A stretch of DNA of 64,000 bases. It comes from Gonium pectorale. Taxonomy: Eukaryota > Chlorophyta > Chlorophyceae > Chlamydomonadales > Volvocaceae. The DNA lies in NCBI GenBank assembly GCA_001584585.1, contig LSYV01000022.1:625005-689004 (forward strand), given 5' to 3'. The translations under genes were made by a program, and so were the position numbers. Below the pieces are notes generated by a model. That model had not been told where the DNA came from and did no database searches. It worked only from the letters and a program-made list of their open reading frames with translations. Every line of letters begins with the position of its first letter. The first letter of the stretch is position 1. Shown piece by piece: positions 11,801 to 23,124 of this stretch.

Positions 11801-13210
11801 GTCAGCCAATTAGTCAGTCGGCTTGTGGCAACTGCGTGCAAGGTGCATGTGGATTCCAGGTTCAGGCTCGGGCTGTGCTAAATCCAAGCGAGGTTGGTAC
11901 GGCAAGTCGCGTCTCGTGGCCCGTAGGTCCCGGACGGCGGCTGCGCCCGGCCGGGCCCCGCCCTCCACTCAACGTCTCAGTCCCTGTGCACCGCTGCCTT
12001 CACGTCAACCACCCACCCACCTGCAGGGTACGCCTACGTGGTTCTCTGCGTCAAGACGTCGGACGACGACGTGGAGACGGACTGCGGCAACCGGCTGGAT
12101 GACGACTGCGACGGGTGGGGCCATGGGGCGGGGGGTAGAGGGTTGGAAGGCATTTGTAAGTAGAGAAGCCCAGGGGCGCATTCCTCTCCTGATGGGGCAG
12201 GCGGGGTGTGTGTGACAGGGGAGAGACAGCGCGGCCGAGCAAGGGGGTGCAGAGCGGCGGGGGCCTCGACAACACAGCTGCGGCGAGTGGGGCAATGTGG
12301 AGGTGGCAGGCCTGCATGCGTAGCGGGGCCATGCGGGGTGGTGTGGGCGGCCCATACAAGCCAGCACGCAAGCGCGGCGCCCACCGGGGGCACCCACCGT
12401 CGCCATAATAATCTCCCCACGGTACGCGCCCCTCAGCGCACCTAGCCATGCAGGGCGCCTTCCGGCTGCACCCTCCGTAAGCACACTACGGTCGCCCCTA
12501 GTCACACCATCCGTCCCGCCTACAACCGCCCGCCACCGCTGTGCACCCCGACCGCAGGCTGATCGACATGGACGACCCGGACTGCCTCCGGCCGCCCAGC
12601 AAAGTGGTGAGTCCGGGCGGCAAGCGGCTGCCGCCGCCGCCGCCGGTCAGGATTCCCCTGGCCGACGACGAGGAGAACGGCCTCAGCTCCACGCCCGGAC
12701 TCATCTTTGAGGATCTCCTGCACGTGAGTGGCCCAACCGGGGGGCGGGGCGCAGGGGGACTGGGGGCTTGTACGGGTGGAACGGTGCGTGTGTGTGGGGG
12801 GCTTTGGGCGCCATGCGGCATCCGCGCAGCACGCCCGCAGAGCTCAGCCCGAGTGTTTGCGCCCCCAGAGCTCAGCCCGAGTGTTTGCGCCCCCGGCGCA
12901 CCCGCATGTACGGCCTTGCCCGATGGGGCTGCTGACGCGTCCATACCACAGGACATCGATTCACCGGCCCACCGGCCCACTGGCTCACCGCCCGCCCGGC
13001 CCTTCCCCCGTTGCACCACCCGCTCAGGTCATGCTCAATGGGAAGCCCAGGAGCCCGCCATCGCCGGCGCCGCCATCGCCATCGCCGCCGCGGCCGCCAC
13101 CGCCGGCCAACGTCAGCGGCCCTGGCAAGAAGGCGGCGGCGAACAGTGCGGGCTCGCCCTCTCCGGGCGTGGGCATCCCAAAGGGCGGCAGGAGGGCGCT
13201 GCGGCTGTAG
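8879..13210 (+). CDS. Gametolysin-like secreted metalloprotease (peptidase M11)
   Basis: Exons: 8879-9199, 9670-9972, 10257-10511, 10778-11143, 11474-11534, 12027-12114, 12558-12723, 13028-13210, giving 580 aa, in frame throughout. Residues 1-23 are a signal peptide with a poly-Leu core, so the product is secreted. The zinc motif HELGHSLWLQH lies at 253-263, and a likely Met-turn follows in YGDIASAMG near 278. The catalytic domain ends near 415. A Cys/Asp-rich stretch (CGNRLDDDCDG, then DMDDPDC, about 455-474) resembles a metal-binding motif seen in secreted proteins. The C-terminus is proline-rich (SPPSPAPPSPSPPRPPPP), as in hydroxyproline-rich algal wall proteins. Gametolysins digest the glycoprotein extracellular matrix, in mating or in matrix remodelling. 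Several N-glycosylation sequons (NAS, NTT, NWT) are visible. Oddities: the first zinc ligand is His, not the Gln known in C. reinhardtii gametolysin, and the usual Gly of HExxHxxGxxH is Trp. No UTR could be assigned. Confidence 0.85.
10572..10676 (+). repeat. Element X, copy 1 (longest), in metalloprotease intron 3
   Basis: It lies inside the intron 10512-10777 in the sense orientation. It runs from CCGCCACAAGCC through CGGTCATGAGTCAGCTTTTG to a C-rich end. It matches the copy at 36415-36513 over essentially its whole length. Confidence 0.8.
12136..12187 (+). repeat. Element Y, copy 1, in metalloprotease intron 6
   Basis: It contains GGTTGGAAGGC and, further on, AGTAGAGAAGCCC, both shared with the copies at 28077-28124 and 38685-38730. 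It starts about 21 bp downstream of the donor at 12115. The two halves are partly complementary and could form a hairpin. Confidence 0.7.
12839..12894 (+). repeat. 28-bp perfect tandem duplication in metalloprotease intron 7
   Basis: A 28-bp unit beginning AGAGCTCAGCCCGAG is repeated twice head to tail (12839-12866 and 12867-12894) without mismatch, which suggests a recent event. It is intronic and does not affect the reading frame. Confidence 0.92.
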
Positions 13211-16112
13211 CCCTGCGCGCCTGGATGCGATGCGCCCCGGGCTGCGGCAGGCAGCCAAGGCTCCAGCCGAGCCCCCACGGCTGGTGCACGCGGCTGGGCG
13301 TGTGTTGCGCCTTGGCGACGTCCCCTGCAGCTGCGCGCTGCGGCTGCGGGCTGCGTGCTACGGCTGCGTGCTACGGCTGCGGCTGCGTGCCGCGTGCTGC
13401 GGCTGCGGACTAAATGTGCGGCCGGCTCGCCGTGCGGCGCAGCGGGGCACTTGGCTCGACCCACGTCGGTCGGCTGCCGGGTTGGGGCTCCAATGAGGAG
13501 GAGCCTTGTTGCATTGGCGTGCTCATGGCTCAAGGCGCCGGTCGGTCCCGACAGTCGGGCCAGCGCCCGGCGCAGCTGCACATGCACTCGCACTGGGTGC
13601 GCTGCGCGGCCCCAAGCCCCAAGATCACCTCGTGCCGCGCCACTTTGCGCCTCTGCTGCGCGGGGCCGCGGGCAACCGCACACGAGCGGAAGAGCGGAAC
13701 CGCCGGCTTACCGTTGGTACGGAGCTCTTGGGTGGTTGGTATGGGCTGTGTTGAGACGCTTTGAGGTTGCACTGCATCCGTTGCCGTTGCGCGGCCTGCT
13801 CGCCGAGGTCGCTGCCTGCCCTCAAAGCAAAAGCAGGCAGCGAGCAACCGATCAGATGAAATCAGATCACCACGGATGATTCTTTCATATGCTGATGCAT
13901 CTCTTGCCCTAATGTGCCGTCTCTATTCGCGGTCGCGGGTGGCGGCATGGGGAATGGCGGGAGCACTTTGACACCTTCCTTACCATGCCGTGGAACGCGA
14001 TGCTGCCGATCCAGTGACGGCCTTCGTGCTGTATAACGTAATAAAGCGATTAGTTGGTTAGTTGCCAGCCACCACTGCGACCAGAGGGTGGTCTGCGCAT
14101 TCTTTGGCGCTGTGACGAAAACGAGGCCGGGGCGCGCAGAAACTGACGCGCGGCGTGGGAACGGAACGAAGCCGCCGACGGGACGGCGTTCCTCATTGAT
14201 CGGCCCTGCGCGGCCTGGGGTGTGGGACCGACACCTTGGTTCCCGACACCTCCAGCCGCTTCCCCCGTATCGGCGTCACGGCCATGTAGGCTGTCCTTCG
14301 CTCGGGGCCCAGGGTGGGATTCATCGGTGTTTAGGGGTCGGCATAGGTTCGTGATCCAGGGAGAGCGCGGAGCGTGCCAGATGTCGTGTTGTGCACCAAG
14401 GCATATTACGCTCGGAACCAATCGCGGCTTGTAGGATGTGCAGCAGGGTGGGTGGGTGTGTGCAGGGATTTGCAGGGTTTTGCCGTACCGGTGACTGGCG
14501 GTGGGTGGTGGTGGTGGTGGCCCAAAAGGCGGCGATGTCGGTTCGCGTCGTTCGTGCCTCGACTGCGTCGGGCTGGGAACTCTGAAAGGGCGAGCTGCGG
14601 TACGTCTGCGTGATTCACGCCTCGGCCTTTTGCCCCAAGCAGGGAGGCCGCGTCATTCTGTTGAGCGCCACGCTTGGCTCGCCTCGCAAAGCCCTTGCCG
14701 TGTATGTCCGTTTTTCACACATGTCAGTTTTAGCGACACTTGGCGCGCGGTCGCGCCGGGTCGAGAGGGCTCGCCCGGGCGCGCTTCGTGACGGATTCAT
14801 AGCGTTTTGAGGGAGACACAAGTAGCGTTCGTGCAGGCGTTTGAGCGTGGGGTGGTTGGTTGGGCGGTGGCACTTGGCCGAGGTGTAGCGTGCCTGTCGG
14901 GATTGCTGCTGGCTGGGTGGAGGTATGTAGGGAGGTGCGTCTATCAAGTAGAAAGGTCTTGCAGGGGACGATTGCCCGTATTCCCACGATGCGCGAGCGA
15001 TGAACCCTTCCTGCAGAGTGCGGTACCGTATTAATACGTTCGTTTTGGATACTGGCTAGCAGCGCTTCACATCCCCTTATGTCCTCTTGATATACCCTGT
15101 GATGCTCCCTGGCCCCTTCTCACGAGGTGCAGTCCTGCTGTACTACCGTTCGGGAAACCTGCAGATGCGGCCGTGAAGGCCTGCCCTGTTCTTCTACGCT
15201 GTCTTGCGCTGCCCGCGGCTTGATCCGGCTCCGCCGGGTGGCTCGGCTGCTGTGGAGTGCACCGGTTGCATGGGCGGGGAGTGGTGGAGGGGGCGCAACG
15301 TGCTGGCGCAGCCGTGCGTGGACGGCGGTTGGCTGTCTCTGGTGGAGGCGTCGCCGTGAACGGAATCGGCCCATGGATGGGAGCCGTTCCGGGTACTGTT
15401 GCCACGTTGTGTGAGTCGTCTGACGGGTAGTCATAATGGATGAAGCCATGGCCCCCCTCACACCGTCGGCCGGTGCCGCTGCGCGTCAAGGCCGAGGAGG
15501 TGCCGGCTCCCGAGGCCTGCCGCAAGTGCTCGGACAGAGTGGACAGAGTTTCCACGGGGCGCGAAGCATGCGCGCGCCGCCCCCTTGACGGCATGTAATT
15601 TGCGTGGGGTCCTTGCCTGCGGGCCCTGTGTGCCACCATGCGCACGCATCACCTCCCTCCCAATGCCAATTTGGCGTACGGCTGTCCTGTTTACGGGCTG
15701 TACGGAGGCAATTCAGCGCCATATGCTCGGCTCTGACTTCTGCCTGCAACGGTCTTAGGATTGTGCTGTGTACAAAGTTCGTTCAGGCTCGTGGGCCCAG
15801 TGGGCCGGGTCCTCCCGCAGGTCATATGGGATACAGGAGCTTCAGGGAGCCGCATGAGGAGCTGAGGCCACTTGGCTCTTGGCTGCAGTGGACTGCAAGC
15901 GGAAGGAGTCATTTGTACATGCCGTAGGATATGATAACTTCGAGCCCAAGTAATACGCCAGGTTTTGCTGGATCTATGGTCCTGCGTGGGTGGATGGGCG
16001 GGTGCATGTACACATGTACGACATGTACGGCTGACAAGGGATGTTGCCTCTGGTCCGACAGCCCAATCGTCTTTTGTTGCTCCAGTGTCACTACGTCAAA
16101 GGGACGAGAGGA
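13211..16112. other. Intergenic region, no gene supported
   Basis: About 2.9 kb. The first several hundred bases are probably 3' UTR of the metalloprotease; a short imperfect GCTGCGTGCTACG-like repeat runs at about 13320-13410. AATAAA occurs at 14040-14045, but I cannot show that it is a polyadenylation signal. No open frame has a recognisable domain. Confidence 0.5.
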
Positions 16113-19100
16113 ATGTCCCTCTTCGCCGGGCTCAAAGAAAAGATAGCGGACAAGTTTGCTGAATTCAAGGCGTCCGCAACACCCCAGGATAATGCAGATC
16201 GACAGGCCGCAGAGCTCGTGGACAAGGCCACGAGCGACGAGCTCATCGCAGCGGATTGGACCCTCAACTTTGCTGTGGTTGATTTCGTCAACTCCGACGT
16301 CCGTCTTAACAGCGGCAAAGTGCTGAGGGCCATGAAACGGAGTCTCGGCAAGCATAACACGAAGGTTTCGCTGTTGTGTCTGACGGTAAGGGCTTCCGCA
16401 AGCTACCCCTTGTTCGTATTGCCTTTGCCCTCATCGTGTGTGCCCCTTATGCAGCTTCTGGAGACATGTGTTAAGAACTGCGCTACGGAGTTCCACGTGC
16501 ACCTGGCGACGTCCGAACTCTGGGCGGACATTGTCAAGCTGGGCGGAGATTCCAGCATATCGCGGGTGCGAGGGATTTGGGTTTGTACGCGGGGCAGTCA
16601 ATCGGGCCTCTGCCCTTGGAACACCGCGGCTGCCCAGCTTCTGGGTTCGTGCCCCTCCCAGACCGCCCGACCTACCCCGATGTGCCGGGGGTCCCTGCCC
16701 ATGCAGGTGGACAGCGAGGTCCGAGATAAGGTGCTCGTGCTTGTGGAGGACTTTGCGCGCGCCCTGGCTCCCAGCCAGTTCCAGCAAGCCTATGAGAGCC
16801 TGCTGGTGAGTACCCAGACAAGGGAATCCGCAGCATAGGGGCCGTCTCGTGTGAAACGCAGAGGGAGGGGCAAACGGAGGATTGTGGGGCAGCATCTGCG
16901 CAGTCGCTGGCGGGTGCTGGTAGGGTCAGACCCAGATAGGGCGCCGCCTTGACAGACGGCCCAACCGCTGCTTACGGGCACAGCACGAGCTCGCTCCCTA
17001 TTCTTGCTGTTGCATGTTTTCATGAATACGAACTCCGTTGGGACCTTCAGCAGACGGTGTCGTGGGTCCAGCTTGGAGGAAGCGTGTTCTGTTCGGGGGA
17101 GGGGAGGGGGCCGGTCTCGGCTGGCGCGGGACTGACGCCAACCAGGATGCCACCTATGACCCGTTATCACGATGCGTTTACCCCGTTCTCGCGGGGCCCG
17201 CAGGACTCGGGGGTGGACTTTCCGGTGCGGGGTACCGAGGACGCAGTGCCGATCCTCACGCCCCCGGCCCACCATGCGGCACCAGCGCCAGCGGCGGCGG
17301 CAGCGGCACCCGCTGCTGCCGCCGTACAGGCACCCGGCCACGCGGCGCCCGCGGCCGACCCTGCTGCTGCGGCGGCGGCGATGGCGGCGCCCACCGCGGA
17401 TGCGGCTGACCCCCTGGCGGGGGTGGATGAGCAGGATCGGGCCGCCATTGCGGCGGCTCTACAGGAGCTAGAGGCGGAGGCGCAGGCGGCTGCTGAAGCG
17501 GGTGGGTGTTTGGCGGTGGCCGTTGGGGTGTGGCAAGGCAGTGCGATGGGTTCTGTGGGGGATTCTTTTACAGCCCATGATGCCGGCCAGGGGGCCTGCG
17601 GCACTGAGAGTTCAGCGGAGAGTTCACCCCGGATGCGGCTTGTGTGCAAGCGTTATGACTGATTTGCATATTACGCTCCCAACGTGCACCCCTGTGATCA
17701 CCTCGCAATGCAGCCTGCGTGTCATCTGCCACCTGCCTGTGCCCCTAGCGGCAATGGCGAGGAGGGGCCACGTGCCCTAATGCTCCCACGCCGCATCATA
17801 CCGCAGAGCGCATTGCGGCGGAGGCGGACGCGGCGGAGCGGCGGCAGCAGCAGGAGCAGCAACAGCAGCGGCAGGCGGCGGAGGCAGCGGAGGCCGAAGC
17901 CCAGGCGGCGGCCGCTCTGGTGGCTGCGGAGGAGCTGGCGCGGGCTGCGGCGACGGCGCGGGGCTCGGGCGCTGGCGCGGCGCCGGAGGCGCACGGCAGG
18001 GAGGGGCCGCACGGGGCGCAGCAGGAGCCGGTGGAGGAGCCTCAACAGACGGCCGAGGAGCGCACGGCGGGGTTGCTTGAGGTGGGGCGCCGTGTAAGAA
18101 GTCAATACAAAAGCTCGCCGGGTCAACGGCACCCGCGCATGTGTTTCACGGCATGTGTGGGCGCCCTGGCACTGCATGGGCTGGCGGGCAGTCCAGCAGG
18201 CAGAAAGGCAGGCAGCCTCTCGTCGCGCGTGCTGGCGTCGACCCCGTCGACTGTTGGGTTGCCTCGCGTCTCGCCCTGTAGGCATGCGCAGGACCCTTTC
18301 TGTTTTGCTGTCAATGTCAGGATTACCGAAAGGGGCCCGTCAGGGTCCCCACCATTTGCATATTATGGGCTCCATGGCAGGGTAGCACCTGGACCGACAG
18401 TCCGCTCGACGCCCCTCACGTGCCTGGCGCCGCCCGGTGCCCCCGCAGACCGCGAGCAACTCGACGCTGCTGCTGAGCGAGATGCTGGCGTCCATTCCCG
18501 ACACCGAGCCCCTCGCCGTACGGGAGCCGTACGTGGCCGAGCTGGCGGACACGTGCGTGCGGCTGCGGAGCCGGCTGGAGCGGGAGCTGTCTCGCCTGGA
18601 GGACGAGGTGCTTGGGCAGGGGCCGGGCTGGGTGGGACCTGGCAGGGCGTAAGGGAGATGCGCGACGGCAGTCGCCGCGTTGAGCCGACACAGGGTTGGG
18701 CTGGCGGGTCTGGTTGCGCCAGGGCCGGGCTAGGTCTGGGCGGGAATGAGCTGGCCCGTGCGCGGCCTTGAGCGCCGGATGCTGGGCGTGGCCAACCGGG
18801 GGAGTCTGTGCCGGTGCCTTCCCTGCCCGATGCGCCTCACGCATGCATCGCCTCGCCACCTCACCTTACCCCCCCCCTCCTTGCCGCCTCTTCCACGACC
18901 TCCGCCACCTCCACCTGCGGCAGCAGACCATGTAGCAGCAGTGTTGGATTCGGCCCTGTCCTAGCACGAGGAGCCTGCCGGAGTGCTTCGGCCATACCGG
19001 TTGGGCTCCGCTCTTGCCCTTTCGTACCCTGTCCTGTGTCCTCACCCGGCTGCCCCACTGCCGCAACCTCCTACCCCCACGAGCAGGCCCTGATGGCCTC

Positions 19101-20914
19101 GGCCCTGTCGCAGCACGAGGAGCTGTCCCGTGTGCTGGGGCGCTACGAGGAGCTGCTGGCGGCTGCCGAGTCGGTGGCCCCCACGCGGCCGCGCAACGCG
19201 TCGGCGGTGGCGGCGGCGCACGCAGCGCTGGCGGCGGGGCCGGACGGCGAGGCGCACGGGCAGCACCCGCAGGCGGCGCAGCAGGAGCTGCCCGCGGGGC
19301 AGAAGGTTTCGCAGACGGCGGCGGCCGGTGGGTGTGCCCTGTGCGTGCATGTGTACTGCGCGTGCGGAGTATGGGCAATCGCATGGGCGTGGGGAAAGGC
19401 AGGGGGGCGGGGGACATGAAGGGGCTACGGCCGTCAAAGTCACGATGGCAAGCCAGTGAGGATCATCGCCTGGTATTCGCCTGTGTTTTATATGCGTGAT
19501 GGCGTGACAGTTGTGCAGCAGGACAACGGCAATTTGCGGACGTAAGGTCTTCTGGGGACATCCAGGGGCTCTTCCTCCTGGTTGGTATACGGATGTGGAG
19601 CAGCCACCTCCGCAGCTCCACATCCCCCACCTTTGTCTAGGCTTGACATGCGCCTCCGGCTTCTTTCTCACCTGAGAACACCTTCCAAGCCAATGACGCC
19701 CCTGACCGCAGTGGCCGCCGCCCTCAAGGAGAAGGTCACGGGCGCGTTCGACAAGCTCATGGCGGCTGCCAGCGCCGCCAGGGCGCCGGCAGCGGCGGCC
19801 GGGCCCGGTGGCGCCACCGCACCCGATGCGTACGGCGGCGCGTACGGCGGTGTGCACATGGGCGGGCCTCTGGCGCCTGTGCAGGAGAGCGGCGAGGGCA
19901 CGTTCACGCTACTGGACGACGAGGACGACGAGGCGAACGAGGGGACCTCGCTGATCACCAAGCGCGCCGCCGGCGCGGTGGCTGCGGCGCCGCCGCCCTC
20001 GTACGTGCCGCCGTCGTATTACGGTGCGCCGCAGGAGCAGCAGTGGCAGCAGCAACCGCAACAGCAGTGGGCGCCAGCGGCAGCGGAGCCCCCGCAGCCG
20101 GCGGCCCCCGCGCCGCCGGCGGCAGCGGACCTGATCTGCCTCGACGACGAAGAGCCGGTGGTGGCGCCGCAGGTGCCCGGCACGGCGGTGCCGGCGGCGG
20201 AGGCAGCCGCTTCGGGTGCGTACGTACGGCAGGACGGGAGGGCATGGGGTCCTGTCACGGGTGTAAGCGGCCAGGGGCAGCAAGCGGCGCCTTCTTGCGG
20301 CCAACGCATCGCGAGCAGGGCAAGTAGTGCAACCGAAAGTTAGCTACACGGCCGCGTGGAGAACGCGCGGCGTTGAATGTCAGCGATGCTCGCCCCGTAG
20401 GTTGGAACCCGCGGACCATGTCCGCCTTCCTCTCTTGCCTGCAGCGCAGCGTCAACGGTTGGTTCGCGGCGTGGCGTGGCGTCGCGCGACCCAATTCCAC
20501 CGCCCCTCCCTGCCTCCCTCCTCCTTCCTTCCCGATGATCGCCGCTGCTTTCGTGCCAACCCCCCTCGGCACGCAGGCGCTGCTCCCATGCAAGTCGCCA
20601 TCCCCGACCCTGCCCCGGAGCCCGAGCTGCCAAGCCTGCTCTCCGGCCTGGACCTGCACGCACCGACCCCATCAACCGCCGTCGCGGAGTCGACGCCCTC
20701 GCCCGCGGCTGCAGCGGCCGACGAGGCCGGCGAGGCCGAGTCGGCAAAGCTGGCGCCGGCGCCCTTGGCACTGCCGACCCAGGGGTCGGTCAGCCGCGGC
20801 GGCTCCAACGGCGACCAGCTGGTGGAGGCGCTGGACCGGCTGGTGGCGCAGGAGAGCGTCTCCGGCACGCCCGTGGCGGCGGCAGCGGCCGAGCACCCCC
20901 AGGATGCCCACTGA
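16113..20914 (+). CDS. VHS-GAT domain protein (TOM1/TOL-like ubiquitin-cargo adaptor)
   Basis: Exons: 16113-16385, 16455-16565, 16707-16805, 17204-17501, 17807-18093, 18449-18607, 19087-19327, 19712-20215, 20577-20914, giving 769 aa; the total coding length is a multiple of three. Residues about 20-170 are a VHS domain (DKATSDELIAADWTLNFAVVD, KVSLLCLTLLETCVKNC, SGVDFPVR followed by TPPA). Residues 200-355 are Ala/Glu/Gln-rich and partly coiled coil (AERRQQQEQQQQRQAAEAAE). Residues about 357-445 are a GAT domain (LLLSEMLASIP, VRLRSRLERELSRLEDE, HEELSRVLGRYEELL), which in this family binds ubiquitin. The C-terminal half is low-complexity with acidic LLDDEDDEANEG and ADLICLDDEEPV motifs, possible adaptor-binding sites. 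In plants, TOL proteins act as the ESCRT-0 substitute, passing ubiquitinated membrane proteins to endosomes. Exons 4-6 have alternative donors nearby; 18093 was preferred for its GTAAGA consensus. Confidence 0.85.
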
Positions 20915-21819
20915 GGGTGCTACCTGTCGTGATGCTTTGGGGGCAAGGGGTAGTGCGGGCTGCTGAATAGCATCAAACGCATCAGGCATGGAGAGGGAGT
21001 GGGTCGCGTGATGGAGCGGCAGGTGGCTGGTAAGGGCAGGCTTGGGCAGAGCTGAGAGTGCTGCAGCTGAAGGGAGTCGCGCAGGAGCATGTGGGTACAG
21101 AGGTCACCGTAAGGGGGCGGTGAGCGGCGTACGGGCGGGGCCAGGAGAGCTCCCTCGGATGTGTCTGTACGCGGTAGCGCTTGTGGCAGTGCATGGGGCT
21201 ACGGGGATGGGGGTGTGCGGGGATGTGCTGGGTTCATGCGGGCAGCACGCCGGCGCAAGTGTGCAGTGTGTCGCCTGGTTAGCGCCTCGGCCTTTGCGTG
21301 TAGCGGCCAGCCTTCGCGTCTTGAAGGTCAAGGGTACGCTTGCAGGATGTGGCGGGGCGTAGGACGCCTTGTGCTCCCCGATGTGTGCAGCTACAGGAGT
21401 TATCTCTGTGCATCCCTTGTTTTTGGGTACAAGGAAGGCGTTGGCTGCGGGAGGCTTGGTGTGCTGCAAAGTGGAGAAAACAAGTCGGAGCCCGCCCCTA
21501 CGGTCATATGTATTGCACCCTGCGGCACGACGTTCTTAGGCGCGCGGCTTGGTACTAGGCACGGGAGGTAAAGCGACGTCCCTCCAATTGCGCACTGGAG
21601 AATCAGAGACCACAATTGACCACATCACGCACGCACGCGGGGTGTACAGCCAGTCGTACAGGTTGTGTACAGCCTGTACAGTCCTGCCGCCACCATGCAT
21701 CAGCAAGTAGATCCTTTAGACGAGGCCAAAAGGGCGCCCGTGGTCCGTTCGTAACATCTGCTACAGCGGGGCTGTGCAGGTCAAACCGTTACAGGCCCGC
21801 CCCGTCCCACCCACGTGGA
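20915..21819. other. Intergenic: 3' UTR and upstream region of small gene
   Basis: No gene is supported here. The proximal part is probably 3' UTR of the VHS-GAT gene. The last 200 bp hold a cluster of four GTAC tetranucleotides, listed separately. Confidence 0.5.
21644..21679. promoter_or_regulatory. Cluster of four GTAC cores upstream of the small gene
   Basis: GTAC occurs at 21644, 21656, 21667 and 21676, spaced 12, 11 and 9 bp apart, with the last ending 140 bp before the ATG at 21820. In Chlamydomonas, GTAC is the core of the copper-response element bound by the SBP-domain factor CRR1 (established knowledge). GTAC-containing words are common in this window, so the regulatory reading is only a guess. 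Confidence 0.3.
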
Positions 21820-22122
21820 ATGCAGTCGCCGCTGCTGTTGCGGCTACACAACTCATCAAGGCTGCATAGCAGTAAGGCTCTTTCACACTTCGTTACGGAG
21901 ACGCAATCGTCCACAGTGAGCGGGGCCAGCCCGATATCCGACCAGCCGAAGCAGAAACAACATGGCGAGCTCTACGATGTGTACCGTGTAGACGACAATT
22001 CGAACGAATTTCTCATCGGGACCTTCTCGCAGCGCGAACCCGCCGAGCGGATGGTAGCGGACTACGAGGCCCGAGGACACAAGCAAGTCTATTTTGTGAG
22101 AGTTCGCAAGAGCGCGGACTAG
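21820..22122 (+). CDS. Small uncharacterised protein, possibly organelle-targeted
   Basis: A single-exon frame of 100 aa. Residues 1-30 (MQSPLLLRLHNSSRLHSSKA and onward) are rich in Leu, Ser, Arg and His with almost no acidic residues, like a mitochondrial or plastid transit peptide. Residues about 48-98 form a compact, high-complexity domain beginning YDVYRVDDNSNEFLIGTF, followed by SQREPAERMVADYEARG and KQVYFVRVR. The pattern of strand, helix and strand suggests a small alpha/beta fold. I do not recognise the family. Codon use and composition differ clearly from the surrounding low-complexity frames, which is why I call it real. The frame stays open further upstream without another ATG, so a spliced upstream exon remains possible. 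Confidence 0.6.
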   Translation: MQSPLLLRLHNSSRLHSSKALSHFVTETQSSTVSGASPISDQPKQKQHGELYDVYRVDDNSNEFLIGTFSQREPAERMVADYEARGHKQVYFVRVRKSAD

Positions 22123-23124
22123 TCACCCTGTGAGTGGATAGATGGAAGCGCAGCCCGCACGTGCAAAGGCGGACGGTTGGGCCTATCGGGGGGGCGGTGC
22201 AAGGTGCCTGCACATTCGTACATCAGCGTGGCAGCCCCCCTGCTCCCCTGCTCTTATGAAGGCTGACTAAGGGAACACCGTGAGTGCGGCGCAACGGCTG
22301 CGAGTCAACCCCAGGCTGATGACTCCGGCCGCGCTACCCGCCCTGCGCTTGGCACGATGTAGCTCGCTGAGCTTGACGCGACCCGCATGCCGAGCCTGGT
22401 CCTTGTGCACCAGATCCGCCATCTCAGCCTTTTTGCTTCGTTGGCCGAGGACACGGCGTGCACGACTGCCAGCTTTTCCATGGGGAGCCACACGGAGGCA
22501 TCAGGACTTCGCAGCCCACCTTGTCAACGCGCCCCGGCTGCGGTGCACGGCGAAGAGGTCCACCGCTGCATCGATTCAGTGTGCACCCAGCGGCGTGCCA
22601 CTGGCGGCGGAAAGGACAGCGCGCACCGTACGAGCAAGGTCGTTGTCGCCCGCCCCGTCCTCGATGGATCCACCTGCATCTGCACAAGCAGCGACCGCGG
22701 TTTATGCGCCGCGGCGCCGCCGTCGTGGTCCCCACTGCGGCCGGGCCGCAGCTGTTGGGACCGCCGGGCTGGCTGCCTCACCCGCCGCCTCATCGGCAGG
22801 CGCGGGTGCAGCAAGCGGCCCGCTGCAGCTGGTGATGGGGTGATGGCGGGTCTTCGCGACCGGCATGCCGCAGGGGGCCTAGACACGGCGCACCGTGGGC
22901 GTGCTGGATCCGAGTGCATGCAGACGCTGCTGGCCTTGTGCATTGGGATACTGGTCAGGGACACGTGTACGGCCAACCCCAAGTACGACGGTAGCTGGAA
23001 GCGCCTGCCTTTGTGCTGTCACACGGTTGGTGTTGTAGGCGACCAGCGGGTCCATGTCCACCGTCACGCCACGGTTAGTGGCGAAATGACTGGTCGCCGA
23101 GGGGTACAGCATTGGGTTGGCCAT

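Noticed and set aside
14040..14045. AATAAA as a poly(A) signal for the metalloprotease
   Set aside because: Chlorophyte genes mainly use TGTAA, and the site is 830 bp past the stop. The evidence is too weak to annotate.
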